Positions 34,400 through 46,137 of a stretch of DNA of 64,000 nucleotides are shown here, piece by piece; position 1 is the first letter of the stretch; each line of letters starts with the position of its first letter. The stretch comes from Amylostereum areolatum (Eukaryota > Basidiomycota > Agaricomycetes > Russulales > Stereaceae), in assembly GCA_012932865.1 (NCBI GenBank), contig SAXG01000010.1:868001-932000 (forward strand), given 5' to 3'. The notes beneath the pieces are model-generated. The model saw only the letters and a program-made list of their open reading frames with translations, was not told the origin of the DNA and ran no database searches. The translations under genes were made by a program, and so were the position numbers.

Positions 34400-35577
34400 T
34401 CAAACGTTCCGTCGGAAATATATCTGGTCCCCAGGGCTGACGCCGAAATCGTGTAGATTCTGGTTGTGGTCTATGGGCCATCCGCCCTGTGCGAGACAAC
34501 AATTCTCTACGTCGAGCCCGGTCCTGGCGGCGACAATTTCGAGTACGCGTGCTCCTGTGAGAGACTTCATCTCTATGCCGGCGATGCCCATGGGAGGGAC
34601 TGTACCATCCATGAATTTGACCGTGAGGACCGGCGGCTCGAGGGGTCCGGGAATGCATAGGTCGTTTGCGGCGAGAGAAGGAAGGATGTGTGGCGAGGGG
34701 GTGTCTCGGGTGGGGACGACGTGCCCACCATGGATCGCGGTGTAGGTAGAAGTGGCGTACCCATGAACCGAGTGATCGGAGTGGGCGAAGAACGAGATGT
34801 TTGTGGACCAGATGCTGAGAGCGGTTCTGGATGTTGGGTCGTGTTCGGTGGCCGTGAAGCAAAGCTGGACGATCTCGGACAGATGGTGTTTGGCGAAGGT
34901 CGGGGAGCGGGATATAAACTCAGTAGTGCAGCAAGAGCCGGGTCCTCCTGAGAAGAATCTGTGACAGGATCGTGGGGAGGTGTATGATATGTGGAATCAT
35001 GTGCATTTTCTGGGGAAATGTCTTCCACTAGAATCCAGTGAAAGTATGCGTTCAGGAAACGGTTGGAGATGACGACGGATGAATACACACACTCTTCCAC
35101 CTCCACGGAGACGCAATGCAGAACAGATGCAATATCAGGCCAAAGCTCCTCCGAGATTTGCACAGGCTCCTTCTCAACAAGGCCGGGTATCTTCGCCTTC
35201 AGGTAAAGTCGTACGAGCGGGAAGCCCTCGAGAGCGCTCCGAAACGCTTTTTGGGCAGAGAGAACGACTTTCTGAATAACGTCTAAATGTGCACACGAAA
35301 AGAGAGAGAAGAAGGACGAACCGTGTAATCTGCATGGCGTCGGATGGCGATGGGTCCTCGCCCGTTGTGGGTGACGAGAAGAACTGACACCGCTGGGTTC
35401 CCCACCGCGCCTCCAGGTCCAGAGAACCTGTCTCGATACATCCGGGAGATCTCCGGTTCTTCCTATTGAGTGAGCAGCACCTTGATCCTAGAATGCACAG
35501 AGTTTCTCAGTATCCTCTAGGAAGTTGGAAACCGACGATGCATGATTGAGGATGAGGCCTGAGGGATCGCATTCGTT
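34400..35577 (-). pseudogene. Ubiquitin-like-domain protein gene, disrupted
   Basis: Read from high to low coordinates, a conserved-looking protein appears in pieces: SSVSNFLEDTEKLCAF, RIKVLLTQ followed by TAG, EEPEISRMYRDRFSGPGG, SVLLVTHNGRGPIAIRRHAD, VIQKVVLSAQKAFRSALEGF, EELWPDIASVLHCVSVEVEE, ALSIWSTNISFFAHSDHSVH, and the end LTVKFMDGTVPPMGIAGIEM to GVSPGDQIYFRRNV. The last approximately 75 residues have the spacing of a ubiquitin-like fold (strand, strand, helix, then a GQ/QGGxxI-type turn). Between LCAF and RIKV the frame shifts one base, a TAG follows LLTQ, and the join across 35281-35325 is out of phase. I do not recognise a named family. The upper limit is approximate. Confidence 0.45.
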
Positions 35578-35774
35578 GTTGTAATGTGATGGTGGGAGGG
35601 TTGACGTACACGTTCGGCTTGCGGCCACAAGTCAATCACTCGGCACGGCCTCATACGATAGCCGGTCGACCATCCGCAAATCCGCATCTCAAGCTCGGAC
35701 ATCCATGTAGCTCTCATCTCTCATACTCAACCTCCGCCTACGACCAGACGAAGTCCAGAGACTGTCAAACAACG

Positions 35775-37115
35775 ATGGAGACGAGCAAGAAGACAACGCG
35801 GGTTGACATCCCACACACCCACCTCCAGGACGTCACGCTGGTCGGAACGCTAGAGCAGCTCGCGCCCGAGCAACCCACGCACGGACGAAAGATCGCGCTG
35901 GTGCGTCAAACCCGGTTCGTTGGGCTTCGGTGTGTCTCACAAGAAGCACGAGATAGATCCTGCACGGAACGATGGGGTGCGTTTCCACGCGATCTGGCCG
36001 CGAACATGCTCGCCGATACCGATGTCCGCAGACACAAAGATTATCTCTTCCAGAAACGCCTCGCACAGAAGCTCCCGCTCGACTCTTTCCGCTTCGACTT
36101 CCGGTGCGTTCACGTTCGCGTCTTCGCTTTTGTTGTGCCACATCGGCGACTCACCGCGGAAACCCGTCTAACGGTAGCGGCGCGCACGAGTCGAGCGGGA
36201 CGTGGAACTACGCCGGCGTCGGCGAGGACGTGGAAGACCTGCGCGTCGTCGTGGCGTATCTCGTGCGCGAGTACGGCTACGTCGTGGATCTGGTCGTTGG
36301 TCATTCGCGCGGGAGCGTCAGCGGGTATGTACTGGCTGTGCACGTCGGAGGAGGGGAGGCGCGTGGGTGGGATGGTGAATGTGTCGGGGCGGTATCGGAT
36401 GGACGTGCGTATGCTCTCTCTGGGTCCATACCTGCCCTGGCGCTGACGTCTTGCTCGGGTTTCTCTTCCCACTGTCCTAGAGGGTGCTGCAAGGTGCTTA
36501 CGCGCCATGCCTCCCCCGTTCGTGTCTCTGACTCCCAGCCTTCAACGCGTAGATCGTCCGCCCGAGTGGCTCGCCGGCCTTCGGGATCAGGGATACTTCG
36601 AATGGCGCGTCACCGTCGCGCGCAAGCCGCTCGTGGTGCGCATCACGGCGCAGGATATGGATGCGTTCGCACGCTGGGACACGAGCATCGTGTGGGAGCG
36701 GTTCCCTGCGCGGACGGACGTGCTCACCGTGCACGGGTTACGGGACATGACGGTGCCAGCGTGCGTCACTCTCCTTCTCCATCCTTCGACCCCCCGCACT
36801 GCATGCATCAGACGAAGGAAAACCTGACGCGGGAGGACAGGTACGACGCGTTCATCTACGCGCGCGCGTTCGCCGCGCGCAGTCCTGGGACGCACAACCT
36901 GCACGTCGTGGAGGAGGGCGACCACAACTTGACCGGGGTGGGTCTTCCGTTCGCTTTCACCCGGAGCGGTGGGGGCTGATACTCCGCTCGGTGTTTAGCA
37001 TTTCGACCACGTCGTGGAGACGGTGCTCGATTGGTGGGCGGCGCGCGAGCGGGACGAGTTGCGCACGGGCGTGTGGGGGACCGGCGAGCGGCCGGGATCG
37101 GCATCGAAGCTTTGA
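35775..37115 (+). CDS. Alpha/beta hydrolase (fungal small esterase type), one frame break
   Basis: Start METSKKTTRVDIPHTHLQDV. Introns restore the order IALILHGTMG, HKDYLFQKRLAQKLPLDSFR and FDFRGAHESSGTWNYAGVGE, as in the fungal alpha/beta-hydrolase group sometimes labelled ectomycorrhiza-regulated esterases. The nucleophile serine is in VVGHSRGSVSG, the acid is probably in DVLTVHGLRDMTVP, and the histidine is in EEGDHNLTG. The C-terminus is VVETVLDWWAARERDELRTG and the gene ends at TGA 37113-37115. A single frame change lies just after GHSRGSVSG (about 36325-36330, next to GGG): the following conserved piece YWLCTSEEGRRVGGMVNVSG is one base out. Several introns around it are clean, so this is an indel, not a missed intron. 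Probably cytosolic. Confidence 0.65.
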
Positions 37116-37585
37116 GACTCGTATTGCTGTGCATCCCCTCCGGAACGTTATCCGTGTTTGGAGGTTCTGTGGAGGTGATACGTCCCTCTTGTGCTGTAAC
37201 AAAGTTGGGGCTTCACCAGCTCAGCGCCAGCGCTCAAGTTCAAAGATCACAATCGCCCTGCGGCCGCTCTCAGCGTCCAGACCGAATTCTTGGGACGACA
37301 TTCCGCTGTCGATGGTATATAGCATAATGTGTATTCAAGTGCTCAGCCTGTTCGTGCGGAGCTCCCAAATACAATCAGTGCGCGCAATGTTAGAACGATA
37401 TCTATGTAAGGCGAGGCGAGGAACGCAATCATGTTTTTTGTCGCACTGTGAGGAAGAAACTGCACGTTCAAACGTTCAGCTCTACTCCGTCGACTGCCAG
37501 AGTGAACGACTCCATTGCGGAAAGCAAACGCAAGTGGTGTATACCACAGACCGATCAAAGGTTACTCGTGATTATCGCACCTCAT
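37116..37585. other. Convergent 3' region
   Basis: Between the 3' ends of hydrolase 2 (+) and the GH31 gene (-). No coding signal. Confidence 0.4.
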
Positions 37586-40500
37586 CTAGACGTTTCCCGA
37601 CAAAATCTCGCCCTTGTCGCCCAGGTAAAACACAGGAATCTGGTCTAAAGGCGCGCTCACGTCCACCGAGTGGCCTCCCTGCCCAAAATCGCCGTCCGTC
37701 CACCTATCCCAATAACATATGCATCAGCACGACGGGCCTCGCGCCCCAGGACCAGGGAAGGCATTTCGCTCACCAATGCGTCCAGTTAAATCCTTGACCG
37801 ATCTGCGCGTCCGTGAGACGGGGAAGGTACACCGTGTGTGTGGTCACGCCCATGTCCGCCACGGGCGACACCAACATTCTCGGACCTGCCACCCTTTCTG
37901 AATCAGCGTCCGCCCTGCACCACGAAGACGTGGCAAGAGCGCACCGAAAAGGTATTGATGCACGACCAGCGGGTCGTTCGCGCGCGTCGCGTTCACGACG
38001 AACGGGTCGCTGAGCGAAAAGTCGAAGTAGAGCGGGCGCATGATGGGGCCGCCGTTCGACTGCAGGTCCTCGAAGAGTTTCTTGACGTAGGGAACGAGCT
38101 GATAGCGTGTCGAGATGTACTGTGGGTCCGGTTAGAGAGGGCGGTGGGGAGGAGCGAACGGGAACGGGAACGCACGTTCTTCAGAGTGGGGAAGTTCGCC
38201 GCCCCGAATGCCCACGGCTGCGAATAGGACGGCGCAGACGTTATCAGCGCGACGATGGGCGCTGGTGTGTGGAAACAAACGGACCTCGTTGGGGCAGTTG
38301 TTACCGGAAAAGACGTTGGCACCTGCAGGGATGTTGCACTGACGGTCCCTACGCAAGTAAGGTCAGAGCCGCCCGCACGAATAGGCGCATTCACCCCACC
38401 CATGCACGCGCATCTAGGCGAAGTCAAGAAAGTGGTGAGGACCGCGCATTCGCAAAGGAGCACTCTTCCTCAACTCACATAGGGCAGGAACGTCCCCATC
38501 CCAAACCACCTCACAAAGAGCTCCCTCCCCTACCACAAACGCTCAGTCCCCTGGCCCACACCGCGCAAATACGCTCACCACCCACCGACGCGGAATCCAC
38601 ATCCAACCCCGAGAACCCGCCGATGTCCAGCGTCCACGAGCTGATCCCGCTCGCCGCGACCGACACCGCCGCCGTGATCTGCTGGAGCATCGTGTCCGAC
38701 CTCGCCTGCGTGTCGCCGCTCCACAGGTACGAGCAGAAGCGCTGCCCGCCCGCGAACGTCGAGCGGGAGAGCGACATGTACGGGCAGGATCTCGCGTCCG
38801 CCGGCGTGGACGTCAGGTTGCGGTGGCCCTCGTCGATCGCCTGCTGGTGCGCCCATGGGTAAATCTTCCCCACGCCCGTCTGGGTGCCGAGGTAGTACTG
38901 CGAGAAGGCGCGCTCGTACGGGATCCCGGTGATGCTTTGTCCATCTGTCGGGCGCGAGGGTCAGGCTGAGAGATGCGGGTGGAGAAGGGTGAAACGGAGC
39001 ACGCCGGACGCACTGTTTTCGAACGGCTCGCCGAGCGAGCCGCCGTCCGCTTGGTCGATCCAGAAATTGTGTATCCCCTTCGAGAAGTAGCTCTGGTTCA
39101 GCCTCTGCCCTGCACCCGGCTCGTTCAGCTGAGACCCCCCGCCCCGCCTAGTGAATAGTGCAACCTACAGAGGAACTGGCGCGCATCCGGGTTGGTGGAG
39201 TCGATGAGGCGCGTGTACACCCCGGCGAACGAGTCGCTGACCCCGGTGCCGTCGCGCGTCGTCGCGAGAAGGCCGTTCTGTTGGAGCGGGAGGTAGTTCA
39301 CCGACAGGTCCTCGACGCTCGGCCAGAGCGAGACCATCATCTCCGCCCCGGTGAGCGCCTTCACCTGCGTGGCCATCGCCGCTGGGTCCGGGAAAAACGA
39401 GGGATCGAACGACCTGGCCCGCCCTCAGCTCGCAGAACATACCGTCGGTACACAGGCGAAGTCACAACGCACCAATCTCCCTGGAATTTCCACGCGAAAA
39501 AGTCTGCGGTGGGGGGCTAGGCGAAGGACTCGGAGAGCGTGTGGCGGGGCAGGCTTACCGACAACAATCAGCGAGACGTTGACCTGCTCGTCGTGGAAGC
39601 GCTGCGCGATGTCGATGACCTGGGTCTGGTTCCAGTACCGCAGCTTGGACTGCTGGTACCCGAGGAGGAAGTCGGGAGGCGTTGGCTGGCGCCCGGTCGC
39701 GGCGGTGTACTGCTTCTGCAGAGCATCGTAGTCGCCGACGGGGGCCGTGGTGCTGTCCGCAGATGAGCTTCGTCTAGCACGGAAATCGAAGGCGGACGCA
39801 CATGTAGTAGTCCATGACGGCCGCCTCCTCGGCGACGAAGCGTGTCTTGTACGGCGAAAACTCTGAATGCTCGTCAGTCGATGCCATTGCCTGCGTTGAG
39901 AGGGGACGTCCTACCCATCCTGCCCTGACCAGGGTAGTTGAACAGCATCAGGTATCCCTACAACCAGCCCATCGTCAGCCAGCTCATCGCTCATATCGTC
40001 CAACCCCCCGAAAGACGCACTTTGTCGGACATGAACACCGGGATGGGCACCTGCGAATTGAAGTTGACCAAGTCGATCACCTGTCCCTTCTTGTTCACGG
40101 TGTGGTCCACGCAACACGCCTGCTGCCCCGCCCCGAAGAACATCTCGCTGGGATCCGACGTGAACGAAAACTGCGCCTCGAAGCTCCGCGCGCGGAACTC
40201 CTGCACGTAGTAGCGTTTCGGCAGGGCCTTGTCGTCCGTGTACTCCGCCGTAAGCCGCGTGCGCGCGCCGTCCGACTCGACGCGGTAGAACGCGAGCACG
40301 CCGGCGTCGAACTCGGCGACGAGGTTGCCGTTTCGGAGCGTCGCACTGCCCTGGTACGCTATGGTTTGGGAGACGCCGAGCCCCGCGTTCCCGCCGGGGC
40401 CCTCGAGCGGCGGGTCGAGCAGCACCGAGGTCTCGGTGTCGGTGGGGTCCCGCATCAAGCTTGTGCGCACGCGAAACCCGTGCTCGCCAAAGGGCTGATA

Positions 40501-40695
40501 TGCAACGCCACCCTCTCAACGCCGGTCGATGCACGGACGGCGGACCGGGGAGAGAGCCCGCACCTGCACGAACACGCGCTCGAACCCGTTCTGGAGCTTC
40601 ACGCCGGTCGAGTTGGGCTGGAAGTAGATGGGATCCTCGGCGGCGCGCGCGACGAGGGGCAGCGCGCTGAGCGCGGCGAATGTTCGGAGACGCAT
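37586..40695 (-). CDS. Secreted glycoside hydrolase family 31 (alpha-glycosidase)
   Basis: Signal peptide MRLRTFAALSALPLVARA, then an N-terminal beta domain (FVAEEAAVMDYYM and FMSDKGYLMLFNYPG-type sequence). The catalytic barrel carries RQPTPPDFLLGYQQSKLRYW, VSLIVVDFFAWKFQGDW and FDPSFFPDPAAMATQVKALT, the nucleophile region GIHNFWIDQADGG (first Asp), ERAFSQYYLGTQTGVGKIYP, the acid/base region FCSYLWSGDTQ, and the substrate-site SSWTLDIGGFSG. C-terminal domains follow (KLFEDLQSNGGPIMRPLYFD, DMGVTTHTVYLPRL), ending ILSGNV. Introns are short. The one near 39120-39166 must use the acceptor GTGCAG to give FLWQRLNQSYFSKG, and then all frames agree. GH31 covers alpha-glucosidases, alpha-xylosidases and relatives. 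I cannot fix the substrate, but secretion points to extracellular polysaccharide or glycan use. Confidence 0.85.
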
Positions 40696-41860
40696 CGTTG
40701 TTGTCGAATTCGTCCTGGGTTTGTTGCCTCCCTCGTCCCCCGCGGCGAAGCCTTTATGGTACCGACGGTCGTTGATGAGAAGCAGGTCGACGGCTGGACG
40801 GTCCGCATCCACATGTTCGAACTCGGCCCCGTGGTCGCGGGTCGCAGAGGGATGCTCGCCGCGTTCGAGAGGGCGCGTTTAGACTTCGGCATGGGGATGG
40901 TCACAATGGTCGAGGAGACAAGTGGATGTTACGTATATGCCACCGATCATGCGTCGGACGGTCGAGGATGGCGTTCTGAAAGGAAGTTGGAAGGCGTGTG
41001 TCGCCATGCGCCAGAAAGAAGGATATGCGAGCATAACAGGAGGTCGCGGGGGCAGCTGAGGTGAAGGTTGGGTGGAGGCGGTCCCGTCGTCGCGCGATAT
41101 CCGGTGGTGGAAACAAGGAAATGTTTTCGTGGGAAGCCCTGTATGTACTAGTTGGTTGACCACCACCTTGCCAACATTTCCAAAGTTCTGATATGCACCT
41201 CTACCATATTATGCACGCCGACACGGTGGACCATCTCCCCTCAGACCTGGGCAGCAGGAGATTGACAGAGGGGGTTTGGTTATTATGCGCACTTTGATTC
41301 GAGGGGGCTGCGGCGGCCGGCTGGAACACTATCCTTGGGTTTCGAATAGAAGAGCGGGGCGGGATGAATCGAGATGGACAGACAAAGATGGGTGAGCTTG
41401 ACGTGGACGAGCATGATCAACAGTTGTGGGTCAAGAGAGCGTCTCTCACGTTTCTCTCACCACGACTGGGACGCATCTGCTGATTCTCTGCTCGCCCCTG
41501 CTCGCCCTGGCCACATTTATGTCGCATCTTATTGCACTTCTTCTGGGAGTCTAAAAACTTGTCGTTTTTTCTCTTGGAGTCAGGTTCGAGTTGGTCAGCG
41601 TGGACCACTGGTCATTGTCAGCGAGCTGGGTGTGGGTGTGCCGGTACTCGGTGACGACAACATCCGCCGGCAGAATGACACATCTCTCAGATTTTCCTCT
41701 CCTCTTATCCCCCAGCCCCAAGTTCGTCCCCGCAATACGCACCGCCATCCAGCACCTTTTGCGTCTCGCCGTCCGCGCTGACCTACCCTCGCCGACGACG
41801 CCCTGTTGATCACCCAGCACCCTTCAGCTCTCCAAAAGCACCGAACTCCAAAAGCACACG
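40696..41860. other. Divergent intergenic region
   Basis: Contains promoters of the GH31 gene (-) and the quinone oxidoreductase gene (+). No TATA box of good quality is evident and there is no gene-like frame. Confidence 0.4.
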
Positions 41861-43546
41861 ATGTCACCGACCTCCTCGTCCGAAACGATGCGCGCGATCC
41901 TGATCAAGGACGGCAAAGGACCCATCGAACACCTGCATCTCGGCACCGCGCCCAAACCAGCGCCTGAACCGCGTCAGGTCCTCGTCCAGGCAAGTCCCCT
42001 GCCTCCCCCCCGCGCTCTCCGTTCTGCGCAACTTCCCCCGCTGATCAGTGATCTCCCCTCCCATCATCCCTCCACGGCCCGCCCGCCCCCCACCGCTCTG
42101 CGATGAGCAGGTCAAAGCCTTCGGCCTGAACCGCATGGACATCAGCCAGCGCCAGGGCCTCTACCCGCCCCCGCCCGGCGCGTCCACCCTGCTCGGCGTC
42201 GAGTTCTCCGGCCTCGTCCTCCAGCTCGGGTCCGAGGTCCAAGGGATCGCCGTCGGGGACGCGGTCATCGGGCTCGCAGGCGGGGTGCGTCCGAGCTCCT
42301 CCCCATGATCTAATTTTCGCCCCGATCGCTCACTCCGAGGCCCGACATCGCAGGGCGCGTACGCGGAGTACATCGCCGCGCCCGCGGCGAACGTCGTGAA
42401 GAAGCCCGCGCACCTGTCGTGGACGGAGGCCGCGAGCATCCCCGAGAATTTCCTCACCGGTGCGTCGCGTCCCCCCCCTCCCTTCATCCTCCCTCCTAAG
42501 CACCTCGCGCGGGGGTCCTGATCGCGGGGGTCCTGCGCAGCCTACCAAGCCCTCCTCCTCGTCGCGGAGCTCAAGGCGGGCGACCACGTCCTCATCCACG
42601 CCGGCGCGTCCGGCGTCGGCGTGGCCGCGATCCAGCTCGCGCGGTACTTCGGCGCGTACGTTCCGCCCTCGTCTTTCTTCCAGTGGCCTCCCCGCCCTCA
42701 CCTCCTCGCCCTCGCCCCCACCCTCAGCGCCACCGTCACCGCGACCGCCTCCACCGCCGAGAAGCTCTCCTGGCTGCTCTCGCTCCCCGCGGGCCCCACC
42801 CACGTCGCCAACTACCGCACCGCCGACTTCGCCGCCACCGTCCAGGACGCGACGGGCGGCCACGGCGCGGACGTCGTCGTGGACATGGTCGGGCAGAGCC
42901 ACTGGCACGCGAACGTGCGCAGCATGGCCCTCGACGGGCGCATGACGATCCTGTCGTCCCTGAGCGGTGCGTACTTGTCGCGCGCGCGCGCGCGGCGTAA
43001 GCGGGGCTGAACGGCGGCTTGCAGGCTCGGAGGTGGCGAAGGTGGACTTGGGCCCGATACTGTACAAGAGGCTGAGGATCCAGGGCTCGACGCTGCGCTC
43101 GCGCCCGCTCGAGTACCAGGCCGCGCTCGTTGCGCGGTGCGTCTTTCTCCCTCTCTCCTTCTCTCTCTCTATCTGTGCCTTGTCTCACCCCCACCCCCAC
43201 CCCCGGTGGTCCACACCCCATGCTTGCCCCCCGACAGATTCGCGGAAACCCTACCCGACTTTTCCGGCAGCGACGGCGCGGGCAAGCTCCGCACGTACAT
43301 CCACAAGGTGCGTCACTCGCGGCCTCCCGCTCTGCGTGCTCAACGTTGAACGCCGACGACGGCGACGCGCAGGTGTATCCGTGGACGGAGATCCAGGCGG
43401 CCACGCGGGAGATGGAAGCCAACGCGAACTCGTGCGTTCTCCGTTTCGCTTTTCCAACCCCCCCTCCCCGCCTTTTCCGGGCACTGACGCGTTGCTGGGC
43501 GGGTTGTCCTCGCAGGGGGAAGATCGTCGTGGAAGTGCGCGACTGA
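41861..43546 (+). CDS. NADPH:quinone oxidoreductase, PIG3/zeta-crystallin-like (MDR family)
   Basis: A medium-chain reductase without the zinc ligands of alcohol dehydrogenases. Start MSPTSSSETMRAILIKDGKG. Exons then give VKAFGLNRMDISQRQGLYPP, LLGVEFSGLVLQLGSEVQGI, GAYAEYIAAPAANVVKKPAH, SWTEAASIPENFLT, and the NADPH-binding Rossmann turn HVLIHAGASGVGVAAIQLAR. Next come GGHGADVVVDMVGQSHW and SMALDGRMTILSSLSG, then LGPILYKRLRIQGSTLRSRP and the end GKIVVEVRD. About eight introns of 50-90 bases keep the frame, and the expected length of some 340 residues is reached at TGA 43546. It acts in the cytosol on quinones; in a basidiomycete that may include quinones from lignin breakdown, but that is inference. 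Confidence 0.85.
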
Positions 43547-45009
43547 ACCGAAGGGGCGGGCGGGCGGGCGACGAGGACAGTAAGCGTCGATGGGGGAAAA
43601 AGTGTGCGAAGTGTATCCAACGGCTGTACACAATAGTTCGCCGATGCCAATATTGGCCCCACGCCCGAGTTCATCTCCCTCGCACCGTCCGATCTGTGTA
43701 AGGAAAGCGCACGTTCACGCGTTCGCTGCCTATTCTATCACCCCCCTCCAACTAAGTAAAAATCCAACCCCCCCCCCCCCCCCCCCGACGGCCATCCCCG
43801 ACCTCTGCGCGCCTTCGCTCCGCTCTATCCTGAGTATCCAACTCGGGGCATTCCATCGGCGGGTGCCCCACGGTACGGCGAAACCGCCCACCTGTCCCGG
43901 CAACCCTCCCCCCCGACGCACCCGGCAACCTCCCAAGTCGCCAGACGCCCGCGCGCCCGTCCGTCCTTCGCGTCCTTCGTGGCGCTGCCCTTGCCCTTGC
44001 CCTATACGTCCGTTCTGTTCGATTCGACTCCCCCCTTTCGGGCAAGGGGTGGAGATCGGCCGGGGGGGGATACTTATCGACGGGGGGCGGGGGCGTCAAG
44101 CGTCAAGCTTCAAGTGTGGATGGGCTCGTGGGGCGTGGGCAGGAGGCGTCGTTCGTGCGGGGGTGCGAAGATTTCGCGATGCCGGAGGGGGGTTGGAAGC
44201 GAGCGAGAGGGGACCGAACAAGCGGCAGCGCGGAGTCCGCCGCTCCTCTCTCATCGGGATTGCCAACTCTATGCGCTGTGTCGATGGAAGGCGAGGATGC
44301 GTACGGCGGCGGCGGCGGTCGATGTACGCTCGACGGCTGCCACGACGTCCTCCGACGTCTTCTGGGATGCATCGTACGCGGTGAGATCGAGGCCTCTTTC
44401 GTGATCCCGACGGCGTCCAGGTAAACTGTCGATCGGGAGTGCCACTGGGACGGCGGCGGCGGCGGGGGCGGCTCGGGCTCTCTTCTGCACAACGTCGACA
44501 GCTGCCAGCCCCTCCGACTTTCTTCAATTCATTCATTTCGGTCGTGACTCCACCTCTGGAGCGGATTGAGATCGGGAGTGTGATCCCGATACTCTCTCTG
44601 TGCAACCCATGACCGCAAGCCCACAGACAGACTCGCGTTCGACAAGTTCCATCTGGCTATCGAATCAACGTCACGTCGCGCCATGGTCCGCGGCCCCCGA
44701 CTGGGTTTCGATGCAGCGGCGACGGGCCTTCGTCGAATCCGCACGTAAGTACGTTTGAAGCGGAGAATGCCCGCGCTCGTCGCAGTGCCCCCGCGACGAC
44801 GAGGGGGATTCTAGACGGGCTCGTGGCGGGGCGGCGTGGCGTCCCGTGGCGTCAGACAGGGAAGGTCGGAGGCAGGCGCTCCTCCGCGCGCACGCTTCCT
44901 TGATCCTTCGTCGCGGACGGCCTTGGCCTAGGGGTTTTGCGCTGAGCGTTTTGCAGTTGGTGCCTACTCAGTACGCAGTACTCACCGACCGACCTAGTCT
45001 CGTTCCCGC
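43547..45009. other. Gene-poor region with a poly-C tract
   Basis: Pyrimidine-rich sequence with no convincing gene; overlapping Arg/Pro-rich open frames on both strands are composition artefacts. A 19-base C run occurs at 43768-43786. Confidence 0.45.
43768..43786. repeat. Poly-C tract, 19 bases
   Basis: An uninterrupted run of C in a pyrimidine-rich region. Its length may be unreliable in the assembly. Confidence 0.8.
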
Positions 45010-45145
45010 CGTTAGATAGCGAGTTGTGCAGGGGTTTTTCAGCGGGGAACGAAGGATATATAGGATGATGAAACCATGATTATGAGATGACACAATCACA
45101 CTTGACTCACCCTCGAAAAACCCCTGCACAACTCACTATCTAACG
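45010..45145. mobile_element. MITE-like hairpin element
   Basis: A 31-base arm at 45010-45040 (starting CGTTAGATAGCGAGTTGTGC) is repeated in inverted orientation at 45115-45145 with a single mismatch. The 74-base centre is AT-rich and non-coding. Short length, nearly perfect long terminal inverted repeats and location in gene-poor DNA fit a miniature inverted-repeat transposable element. A clear target duplication is not visible. Confidence 0.65.
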
Positions 45146-45169
45146 TCTGGGGCACTTCGTCAAGGCACC

Positions 45170-46137
45170 GCACCTCTGTGACAGAAGGTCACAGTCAGGT
45201 GATTTTTACTCATACGAAATGCATCATCGAGCCATCAAAGTTCGTTCAGCGTGTCGTTTACAATTGAATATTGATCCTTTCTACTGTCGACTCACTCCGA
45301 GTCTGTAATCATCCCACTTGAGCTCAATGAAGCACGGAAATTTAAGTTGCATACTATAGATTTTGTCCCAGGCAAGCCCGTAAAGTTGAGTAACTCTTAG
45401 CGACTGGAATCCACTGCTTGCTAAGTTGCGCGTCGGTTCGCGCGCCGCCGGCGCTGTGGGTAACAATGAACGCGATCAGACGGGACCACAGCCAATGAAG
45501 TTCAGCATACACAACCAAGACGGTCATCGACAGCAACAAGCGTAGATTAAACGAGAACCAAATGGAAAGAAACAAGATACATAGCCTGGTCAGTGGTCGT
45601 TACAAGCTGGCCGGCTCTGTGGGTTTCTGTACGCAGACAGAACACCGGAAGATGAGATATCGGGGACTCAATATTCGAATCAATGCCCTCTGACAACCCT
45701 CCTCTCCACCCCCTCGAACTGCACCTTCCTTCTCCCTGTGCTCCCCATCCCCATCCACGTCCTCAGCTCATCCCCACCCTGCACCTCCTCCGAATTCGCG
45801 CATTTCTCGTGTTCCCTTTCGCTTGACCTGGTCTCACAGCCGGTGTTGCCGTGCGACCGAGTGCTCGTCTTGGAGAATGAGGTCGCGCAGCTGCAGAGAA
45901 GAGAGGTAGGGCTGCAGCACCGTGATCGGGTCCGTGTGGACGAGCTCTTGGTTGCGGAGTGTGTCCATCGTGATCTACACCAGCTCCGAGATGCACAAAC
46001 ACGGATCGATGAGGGCGGACTGGGTTTTCTAGCAGTATTTAGGTATCTTACACTCTCAAGATGACGGCATTTGAACGCGTTTCCTCACGTGGGGCGCTTA
46101 GTCAGATCAGTTCCTGTGACGGCAGTCACAGAGGTGC
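45170..46137. mobile_element. Candidate non-autonomous DNA transposon with palindromic ends
   Basis: Position 45170 starts GCACCTCTGTGAC and 46125-46137 is its exact inverse, GTCACAGAGGTGC. Each end also carries a hairpin-forming pair: CTGTGAC, five bases, GTCACAG on the left (45176-45194), and CTGTGAC, four bases, GTCACAG on the right (46114-46131). The 968-base interior has no transposase I can recognise. Inverted ends with matching subterminal palindromes suggest a non-autonomous element. Chance is possible because the arms are only 13 bases. Confidence 0.4.
45834..45973 (-). other. Coding-like fragment, unrecognised
   Basis: On the minus strand a stretch after an AG acceptor-like site reads TMDTLRNQELVHTDPITVLQ, then PYLSSLQLRDLILQDEHSV, and stops at 45834. 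The composition is that of a real helical protein, unlike the surrounding frames. It may be a captured or decayed exon inside the candidate transposon. I cannot name it. Confidence 0.25.
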
